DNA of 64,000 bases from contig NZ_JH719942.1 of the NCBI RefSeq assembly GCF_000275825.1, positions 2,242,551 through 2,306,550 of the forward strand, written 5' to 3'. Below the pieces are notes generated by a model, which saw only the letters and a program-made list of their open reading frames with translations, did not search any database and was not told the DNA's origin. Made by a program: the position numbers and the translations under genes. This stretch comes from Saprospira grandis DSM 2844 (GTDB lineage: Bacteria; Bacteroidota; Bacteroidia; Chitinophagales; Saprospiraceae). Shown in pieces: positions 54,815 to 61,284 of this stretch. Each line of letters starts with the position of its first letter. Position 1 is the first letter of the stretch.

Positions 54815-56200
54815 ATGAGAAAACAGCAGTGCCTAAAGCAGGCGGTAACAATAGTTGGAAAAGGCTTACATTCAGGGATAGATGTTGAACTTAAGATCTT
54901 GGCAGCCGAGGCTGGCCATGGTATTCAGTTTCAACGTATGGATTTGCCCGAAGCCCCTGTCATTAAGGCTGATGCCGCCAATGTTTTCAAAACTGATCGC
55001 CATACGGTAATTGGAGATGAAACCGCTTATGTAGCTACTGTAGAGCATCTGATGGCTGCTTTTTATGCTTTGGGTATTGATAATGCTTTGGTAGAAATTA
55101 ATGCTGCCGAACTCCCTATTTTAGACGGTAGTGCCCAGCCTTTTATAGAGGCCTTTAAGGCCGTTGGCCTAGAGGAACAGGCTGCAGAAAAGCCTTTGCT
55201 TAAAATTCAGGAGCCTATTTCGGTGAAACTAGGCGAAAGCGAAATTAGTATTTACCCTGCCGAGGAACTAGAGGTGATGGTGACCGTAGATTTTCAGTCT
55301 GCCGTTTTACCCGCTCAGTTTAGCCGCTTTAAAGCCAGCCAAGAAAGCTTTGAAGAAGCCATTGCGCCCGCTCGTACTTTTGTTTTTTTGCATGAGCTCT
55401 CTGCGCTTTTGCAGCATGGTTTAGCCAAGGGCGGACAGCCCGATTCGGCCCTCGTTTTTGTAGAGCAACTCCCTACTGCCAAACAAAAGGAGGCCCTAGA
55501 ACAACAATATCAGCAAACTATTGATGTGCAAACTACGGGCTTGCTGCCTGGCCAAAGTCTCCGCTATAACAATGAGGCCGCCCGCCACAAATTGCTTGAC
55601 CTTATGGGCGATTTGGCGCTCTTGGGTTTTGATATTGTGGGACGAATTGTGGCCCATAAACCCGGACATGGCGTTAATAACAAAATGGCCCTAGCACTTC
55701 GCCAATTGGCCATCAAAGAACGCAAAACGAAGAACATTCCTGTCTATGACCCCAAACAGGAAGCCATCTATACTGTTGAAGATATTTTTGGGAAACTGCA
55801 ACATCGTTATCCCTTTTTGCTCATTGATAAAATCATTGATCTTTCTCCCCAGCATGTGGTGGCGGTAAAGAACGTGACCTTTAATGAGCCTTTTTTTGTT
55901 GGACACTTTCCTGGCCACCCCATTATGCCTGGTGTGCTCCAAATTGAAGCCATGGCCCAAACTGGCGGAATTTTAGTCATGGAGGCTATCGAGAACCCCC
56001 TCTCTTACGACACTTATTTCCTCAAAATTGATAAGGCCCGCTTTCGCCGGCCTGTAGTCCCTGGAGATACGCTCATCTTCCGTCTAGACCTGATGCGCCC
56101 AATTAGAAGGGGCTTGGTCGAAATGCAAGCTAAGGCCTATGTTGGTGATAAACTAGTGGCCGAAGCCGAATTATTAGCTCAAATTATTAAGCGTAAGTAA
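54815..56200 (+). CDS. lpxC-fabZ: Bifunctional LpxC deacetylase / FabZ dehydratase
   Basis: 461 aa. The N-terminal ~300 residues are LpxC (VGKGLHSG, TVEHLMAAFYALGIDN, LDLMGDLALLG), which makes the first committed step of lipid A. The C-terminal ~145 residues are FabZ (HRYPFLLIDKI, HFPGHPIMPGVLQIEAMAQ with the catalytic His and Glu). The fusion is known in Bacteroidota. The lpxA gene begins 2 bp after the stop, so all three activities are in one operon. Confidence 0.96.
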   Translation: MRKQQCLKQAVTIVGKGLHSGIDVELKILAAEAGHGIQFQRMDLPEAPVIKADAANVFKTDRHTVIGDETAYVATVEHLMAAFYALGIDNALVEINAAELPILDGSAQPFIEAFKAVGLEEQAAEKPLLKIQEPISVKLGESEISIYPAEELEVMVTVDFQSAVLPAQFSRFKASQESFEEAIAPARTFVFLHELSALLQHGLAKGGQPDSALVFVEQLPTAKQKEALEQQYQQTIDVQTTGLLPGQSLRYNNEAARHKLLDLMGDLALLGFDIVGRIVAHKPGHGVNNKMALALRQLAIKERKTKNIPVYDPKQEAIYTVEDIFGKLQHRYPFLLIDKIIDLSPQHVVAVKNVTFNEPFFVGHFPGHPIMPGVLQIEAMAQTGGILVMEAIENPLSYDTYFLKIDKARFRRPVVPGDTLIFRLDLMRPIRRGLVEMQAKAYVGDKLVAEAELLAQIIKRK

Positions 56201-56202
56201 TC

Positions 56203-56988
56203 GTGAATCATCATCCACTAGCTGCCGTCAGTCCAAAAGCCAAAATTGGCAAAAACGTAAAAATTAGTCCTTTCGTTACCATCGAAGAGGATGTCGTTAT
56301 TGGTGATGGTACCCAAATTGGCCCCAATGCCGTGATTATGTCTGGTAGCCGCATTGGCCAAAATTGCCAGATTTTTCCCGGCGCAATTATTGGCGCGGCC
56401 CCCCAAGATCTTAAATTTAAAGGCGAATACTCTACCCTAGAAGTAGGCGATAATACCATTATCCGAGAGTATTGTACGCTCAACCGTGGTACAGCAGCTA
56501 ATGAGAAAACTGTGGTGGGCAGCAATTGCCTGCTGATGGCTTATGTGCATATTGCCCACGATTGTATTGTCGGTAACCATTGTGTGCTGGCCAATAATAG
56601 TACCTTGGCCGGGCATGTAGAGCTAGAAGATTATGTCATCCTTGGTGGCATGTCTGCTGTGCATCAGTTTACCCGAATTGGCGCACATGCTATGCTCGGC
56701 GGTGGAGTGCTGCTCAATAAAGATGTACCTCCTTTTGTCCGGGTGGCCCATTATCCCGCCTCTTATATTGGGGTAAATGTGATTGGCCTGAAACGAAGAG
56801 GCTTTAGCGTAGAGACTATCGAAAGTATTCAGGAAATTTATCATCAGCTTTTTGTAATTAAGCAAAGCCGAGCCGATGCCTTAAGCAGTATCACTGCTTT
56901 GACTAGCTCTACCGAAAGAGAACAGATTCTTCAGTTTGTAGAAGGATCTGAAATCGGAATTGTTAAGGGCCTGCGCTCAAATGCTTAG
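56203..56988 (+). CDS. lpxA: UDP-N-acetylglucosamine acyltransferase
   Basis: 261 aa, a left-handed beta helix of hexapeptide repeats (PKAKIGKNVKISPFVTI, DGTQIGPNAVI). The catalytic His is in AYVHIAHDCIVG. It starts with GTG at 56203, 2 bp after lpxC-fabZ, which decides this start. It adds the first acyl chain of lipid A. Confidence 0.95.
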   Translation: MNHHPLAAVSPKAKIGKNVKISPFVTIEEDVVIGDGTQIGPNAVIMSGSRIGQNCQIFPGAIIGAAPQDLKFKGEYSTLEVGDNTIIREYCTLNRGTAANEKTVVGSNCLLMAYVHIAHDCIVGNHCVLANNSTLAGHVELEDYVILGGMSAVHQFTRIGAHAMLGGGVLLNKDVPPFVRVAHYPASYIGVNVIGLKRRGFSVETIESIQEIYHQLFVIKQSRADALSSITALTSSTEREQILQFVEGSEIGIVKGLRSNA

Positions 56989-56991
56989 CCT

Positions 56992-57624
56992 ATGCTCTCC
57001 ATTGATCTCCAAGATTTAGCTAAACGCTACCGATACGAATGGATTTTTAAGGGCCTCAATTATACTTTTGAGGCCAATACCGCCTATGCTATTCGTGGAC
57101 ATAATGGGGCCGGAAAGTCTACGCTGCTCCAATGCCTTTCGGGCTTTCTTTCTCCCTCTGCCGGCCAATTGGTCTATACTTATCATGGCAAGCCACTAGA
57201 TAGAGAGAACGTTTTTCAATATTGCAATTATCTCGGCCCTTATGTGCAACTGATCGAGGAGCTGAGCCTGATGGAGGCCATTGATTTTCATCGACAGTTT
57301 AAACCCCTGCTGCCAGGCATTTCTCCCCAAGATCTTTTTGAGCTCTCTGGCCTGCCTAAGTCAGCCAAAAATAAACCGATTCAGTTCTTTTCTTCAGGGA
57401 TGAAACAACGCCTCAAGCTAAGTCTGGCCCTCCTAAGCGAAAGCCCACTGCTCTTACTCGATGAACCCAGTATTACGCTAGACCGAAAAGCCGTGGCCTG
57501 GTTTCAAGACCTGCTCGAACGCTATGGCCTTCCCAATAGACTCTGTATTATTGCCTCTAATGTAGATGAGGATCTGCTGCTCTGTCAAGAACAACTGCAA
57601 ATAGAAGATTTTAAAGCAAGCTAA
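56992..57624 (+). CDS. ABC transporter ATP-binding protein
   Basis: 210 aa. Walker A RGHNGAGKST, signature FFSSGMKQRLKLSLAL (usual LSGGQ replaced by SSGMKQ) and Walker B LLLLDEPSITLD. It lacks a membrane partner nearby. It starts 3 bp after lpxA, so it ends the lipid A operon. CcmA-like transport ATPases are the closest by look; substrate unknown. Confidence 0.85.
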   Translation: MLSIDLQDLAKRYRYEWIFKGLNYTFEANTAYAIRGHNGAGKSTLLQCLSGFLSPSAGQLVYTYHGKPLDRENVFQYCNYLGPYVQLIEELSLMEAIDFHRQFKPLLPGISPQDLFELSGLPKSAKNKPIQFFSSGMKQRLKLSLALLSESPLLLLDEPSITLDRKAVAWFQDLLERYGLPNRLCIIASNVDEDLLLCQEQLQIEDFKAS

Positions 57625-57645
57625 TTATGGCTTGCTTTTTTTTAT
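57611..57645 (+). terminator. Terminator fused to R21 head
   Basis: The stem AAGCAAGC...GCTTGCTT is followed by T8, A, T and then the GGGGCTG head of R21. It overlaps the last codons of the ABC gene. Confidence 0.85.
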
Positions 57646-57790
57646 GGGGCTGCCCCGCCCTGCGGGCGGGTCGGGCTGTGCCGTAGCTCGCAGGTCTGCT
57701 CGGCCCATCGGCGCAAGCGCCTCGGTCTGGCCCTTCGGGCCACTACTATCCATCCCTCAGCCTGCGGCGGCTTTGCCGCCTGCAAAACCC
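57646..57790 (+). repeat. HT element R21 (type II)
   Basis: Head GGCTG (57648-57652) pairs with tail CAGCC (57758-57762). The inner helix is GTAG (57683-57686) with CTAC (57743-57746), seen only here and fully complementary. Confidence 0.87.
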
Positions 57791-57855
57791 ATAAAGCGGT
57801 ATTCGTCGCTTCGCTCCTCATGCGTTAATATATCCCCGCCCACCCACCCCTTTAT

Positions 57856-57875
57856 GGGATTCCTTAAGGAATCCC
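57856..57875. repeat. Perfect 20-bp palindrome
   Basis: GGGATTCCTT followed by its exact reverse complement, with no loop. No T run follows, so it is not a typical terminator. It could be a dimeric protein site or repeat debris. Confidence 0.75.
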
Positions 57876-57993
57876 TTGGCTGGCTGGGCCCTTTTGTTGC
57901 CCTCCCTCCTCAAAAATAGCAGCAAAACACTCCCTTTGCCCAGTTCCGAAAACAAGCAATAAGCTTAAAGGGCTGCATGAGGTATACATTTTT

Positions 57994-58180
57994 CCAGCGA
58001 ATGCTCCAATGCAGTTGCAATGCCTATATCTTTTTGCAGCGAATGGGCTGAGGGATTCTAAAAGAGCATTTTTTTTCCAGCAAATGGTCCGATGCAGTTG
58101 TAATGCCTATATATTTTTGCAGCAAATGGGCTGAGGGATCCTAAAAGAGCATTTTTTTTTCAGCAAATGCGCTGGGGGGG
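57994..58180 (+). repeat. 83-bp tandem repeat, two copies plus a part
   Basis: Units start at 57994 and 58077; a third begins near 58160 and is cut short. Each has two CAGC(G/A)AATG boxes and the segment GGGCTGAGGGAT, the complement of the type II HT tail (ATCCCTCAGCC). No ORF. Confidence 0.85.
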
Positions 58181-58317
58181 CTTAAAAATAGCCGTTCTGC
58201 TTTATGGCCTATCTCCCTACAACAATTCTCTTAGCTGTCCTCAGTAGGGAAATAAGCCAATTGCCTTATTTTCTCCCTTTTTGCTTTGGCCCAAGCTCCT
58301 TTGCCCGGGCGGTCCTT

Positions 58318-58451
58318 GGCCCAGCGCTGCGGAGTGGGTGCGGCGCAGCCGCAGACCCAGCTGCCTTCGGCAGCGCAGGGCCGAGCGAATAGCGAGCCCC
58401 GCAGCATAGCGGCGGCCAAGCTAGGCTTTGCCTAGCTTGGCCGCGGGCCCC
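58318..58451 (-). repeat. HT element R22 (type III)
   Basis: Head GGGCC (58445-58449) pairs with tail GGCCC (58318-58322). The inner helix has one terminal mismatch as in R8. It is tail-to-tail with R21 around the 83-bp repeats. Confidence 0.85.
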
Positions 58452-58572
58452 AAAATAAAACCCTAAAAAAATTAAAAAGACGTTAAGTTGGGAGGAAAGA
58501 GCAACCCCTAAAAAAAACGGGCCGTTTAATAGGGCGTTGAAAAGAATTGAAAAACGAGAAAAACAACTAGCT

Positions 58573-59745
58573 ATGAAGCCCAATCTTTCGCATTTATTTT
58601 CTGGTTTGGCGGGTGGACTATTGGTCCTTGGCGCCAGTTATCTCTTACCGGCCAGATCCTCGGTTCAGGCTGTAGAAATTAAGACCGAAACGGTGGCCCA
58701 GTTGCCCAAAGAAGGCCCCAAAGAACAGCTTCCGAAGGCCCAAGAAGAGCTGGGGCAATTGGCCCATAATATGGGGGGCGCTCGGGCGCCTATTGATTTT
58801 TCTGCAGCAGCCGAAAAGGTCATGCCGGCGGTGGTCAATGTCACTTCTATTAGTCGATTTAAGCCTCGTTCTCGGAGAGAGGAGGTCTATATGGAGCTTT
58901 TTGGTCAGCCTCGGGATAATCAATCGACGGGTTCGGGGGTAATTATTGGTAAGCAGGGCTATATTGTCACGAATAATCATGTGATTGAGGGGGCCACAGA
59001 AATAGAAGTGACCCTTTATGATAAGCGAAAATATAAGGCGGAATTAGTGGGGACCGATCCATCTACTGATTTGGCGGTGCTAAAAATCAAGGCGTCCAAT
59101 TTGCCTAGTGTAGAGCTCTCTAACTCTGATGAGACCAAAATTGGGGAGTGGGTATTGGCTGTGGGCAATCCCTTTGATTTGAATTTTACGGTAACGGCGG
59201 GTATTGTTTCGGCCAAGGGCAGAAATATCAACATTTTGGGCAATCGCAAAGCGAGCATCGAGTCATTTATACAGACCGATGCGGCGGTAAATCCTGGAAA
59301 CAGCGGTGGTGCTTTGGTTAATGCTAAAGGAGAGTTGGTGGGCATCAATACGGCCATTGCTACGCCTACGGGGACCTATGCGGGTTATTCATTTGCTGTG
59401 CCCATCAATCTAGTGAAAAAAGTGGTGGGTGATTTGATGGAGTATGGAGAGGTGCACCGCGCTTATTTGGGCGTGATGATTATGGATGTGGACAGTGATT
59501 TTGCCAAGCAAGAGGGCCTGTTTGTGAGTCAGGGCGTTTTTGTTTCTGAGCTAATTGATGGGGGAGCGGCCAAGGATGCTGGCATTAAAAAGGGAGATGT
59601 CATTGTGGGCATCAATGAGCAAAACGTTCGTTCGGTTAATGAGTTGCAAGAGAAAGTGGGCAGCCGTGACCCCGGCGACACCGTTCGAGTGAAGGTAAAA
59701 AGAGGCAAAAAAGAGTTGGTCCTCAATATGAAATTGAAAGAATAG
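58573..59745 (+). CDS. HtrA/DegP-type serine protease
   Basis: About 390 aa from the start at 58573, chosen because a hydrophobic export segment follows directly (LFSGLAGGLLVLGASYLL); the ORF is open 36 bp upstream. The trypsin-like triad is His136 (NNHVIEG), Asp166 (DPSTDLAVLKI) and Ser244 (PGNSGGALVN). One PDZ domain lies near 300-385 (GIKKGDVIVGINEQNV). Periplasmic quality-control protease and chaperone. An IS3 element lies 15 bp after the stop. Confidence 0.94.
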   Translation: MKPNLSHLFSGLAGGLLVLGASYLLPARSSVQAVEIKTETVAQLPKEGPKEQLPKAQEELGQLAHNMGGARAPIDFSAAAEKVMPAVVNVTSISRFKPRSRREEVYMELFGQPRDNQSTGSGVIIGKQGYIVTNNHVIEGATEIEVTLYDKRKYKAELVGTDPSTDLAVLKIKASNLPSVELSNSDETKIGEWVLAVGNPFDLNFTVTAGIVSAKGRNINILGNRKASIESFIQTDAAVNPGNSGGALVNAKGELVGINTAIATPTGTYAGYSFAVPINLVKKVVGDLMEYGEVHRAYLGVMIMDVDSDFAKQEGLFVSQGVFVSELIDGGAAKDAGIKKGDVIVGINEQNVRSVNELQEKVGSRDPGDTVRVKVKRGKKELVLNMKLKE

Positions 59746-59889
59746 AGTAGGGGAGGGAGTGTCCCGTCCTGAAAAACTGATACAGAATTTAAAGCAATAA
59801 AATTCTGATTAAATACGGGTAAAAAGTTATTCTGGAAGATTTTGACCTCCTTCAAAAAGGTCAAAAAATCTTACGGAAATAACTTGTTG

Positions 59890-60777
59890 TCAATTTAACA
59901 ACTCTGGCTTAAGATGATCTTGGGCTAGAGTTGTTTTCTTTTTATAGCTCTTATATTCGAGCTCTTGTTGTTGGTGCATTTCAGCAGGCGGCATAAATTG
60001 ACAAGACCAATGTGGTCGCGCTTGGTTGTAAATATCAATACTTTGAGCCACTATTTTCTTCATCGCATCTAGCCCTAAATGGAAAAAATCTGCAATAAAC
60101 TCTTGCTTTAATATTCCATTTATTCGCTCTGCTACGGCATTTGCATAAGGATCGTAAGACTCTGTCATAGAACAACTTATGCCTAGTTTTTTGAGCAGTT
60201 GCTGATAATCATTTGAGCAGTATTGAATGCCCCGGTCAGAATGATGAATCAGCTCTTCATTAGGATATTGACGACGCTTTGCAGCCTGTTTCAAGGCTCG
60301 AATAGAGCCAATGCTGCTTAAGCTGTTAGAGACATCATAACCCATTATTTGCTTAGAATAAGCGTCTGTGACCAAGGCTAAATACATCGGATTTTCTCTC
60401 GTTCCAATGTAAGTAATATCTGAAACCCAGACTTGCTCTGGTCGATAAATTTTCAAATCAGCTATTTTGTTCTTATGTTTTCTGTAGTGGTGGAAGGAAT
60501 TTGTCGTTGTATGATAGTTCTTTCGAGGTCGAACCAGCAGATTATTGGCCCGCAAAATAGTAAAAAATTTATCTCGGCCTACTCCTAGAGCCTTCAACTC
60601 AGCTTGAAGTAAATGATACAATTTGCGGCCGCCTAAGCGAGGCATTTTGTTCCGTACTTCTTGAACTAAGGCAACTACTTTTTCTGCCAAACCCTGATTA
60701 GATCTAACTTTTGCCTTCGATCTATAATACTTTTGACGATTTATCCCGACCAATCGACATAAGCTACTTAAGCTTAT
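59890..60777 (-). CDS. IS3 transposase OrfB (integrase core)
   Basis: About 295 aa counted from the frameshift site. An HTH_21-like N-terminal part is followed by the rve core with Asp112 (VSDITYI), Asp173 (HSDRGIQY) and Glu209 (AVAERINGILKQE), counting from a TTG at 60753. There is no ATG near the start; the frame continues upstream into orfA, so the product is expected as an OrfAB fusion by -1 slippage. Intact. Confidence 0.9.
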   Translation of the reverse strand: MSLSSLCRLVGINRQKYYRSKAKVRSNQGLAEKVVALVQEVRNKMPRLGGRKLYHLLQAELKALGVGRDKFFTILRANNLLVRPRKNYHTTTNSFHHYRKHKNKIADLKIYRPEQVWVSDITYIGTRENPMYLALVTDAYSKQIMGYDVSNSLSSIGSIRALKQAAKRRQYPNEELIHHSDRGIQYCSNDYQQLLKKLGISCSMTESYDPYANAVAERINGILKQEFIADFFHLGLDAMKKIVAQSIDIYNQARPHWSCQFMPPAEMHQQQELEYKSYKKKTTLAQDHLKPELLN

Positions 60778-61196
60778 TTTTTCTTCTTTTTGGAATTTAT
60801 CAACTGTTCGGGTAAAGACTTTTTTCTGATTGGAATTTCAAATTCTTCTTCCGCTATATCTATCATCATATCAAAAAACAAGGCCTTCTTATCTGCCTGA
60901 TTTAGCTCCTTTTCCAAGCGACGATTTTTCTTCTCTAAAAGCTTCAATTGCTGACGCAACGCCATCAATTCTTGTTCTGGACTCTTCTTCATACTTCTTA
61001 ATTTATAGCTTTTATCATATTGGCCATGTTTCTCGATCCATGTCCGAATTGTTCTGTCTCCTTGTATCCCATACTTGCGTTGAGCGGCCTTTAAGCCAAT
61101 CTCTCCATTTTCTACTTCCGACACAACTTGGAGCTTAAAAGCTAAGGTATAATCTTTTTGTGTCCGCTTAACATACTGACCTTCTTTATTTTCCAT
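60774..61196 (-). CDS. IS3 transposase OrfA
   Basis: 140 aa. An HTH domain (LAFKLQVVSEVENGEIGLKAA, RTIRTWIEKHG) and a leucine-zipper-like coiled coil (LMALRQQLKLLEKKNRRLEK). It ends in a run of lysines (AAG AAA AAA TAA), where the ribosome can shift by -1 into orfB. Confidence 0.9.
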   Translation of the reverse strand: MENKEGQYVKRTQKDYTLAFKLQVVSEVENGEIGLKAAQRKYGIQGDRTIRTWIEKHGQYDKSYKLRSMKKSPEQELMALRQQLKLLEKKNRRLEKELNQADKKALFFDMMIDIAEEEFEIPIRKKSLPEQLINSKKKKK

Positions 61197-61251
61197 CTAT
61201 CTTCTGATTTTGTTGTATCAGTATATCAGGACAAGACAGAGGAGAGATAAA

Positions 61252-61283
61252 AAAAGCCCAGCGCATAGCGCTGGGCTTTTTTT
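61252..61283. terminator. Terminator cut off from the protease gene
   Basis: The perfect stem AAGCCCAGCGC...GCGCTGGGCTT has A and T runs on both sides. It lies 2 bp from the stop of the minus gene at 61285 and, before the IS3 insertion, would also have served the plus-strand protease gene. Confidence 0.88.
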
Positions 61284-61284
61284 G

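Larger units (their letters stand above)
59760..61239 (-). mobile_element. IS3-family insertion sequence
   Basis: 1480 bp. Imperfect inverted ends sharing TGTC..GTCCTGA...ACTGATACA (left from 59760, right complement to 61239). A 3-bp target repeat GAG lies at 59757-59759 and 61240-61242. It holds orfA and orfB on the minus strand, overlapping in the -1 frame at an A6 run (60777-60782). It separates the protease gene from its likely terminator. Confidence 0.92.
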
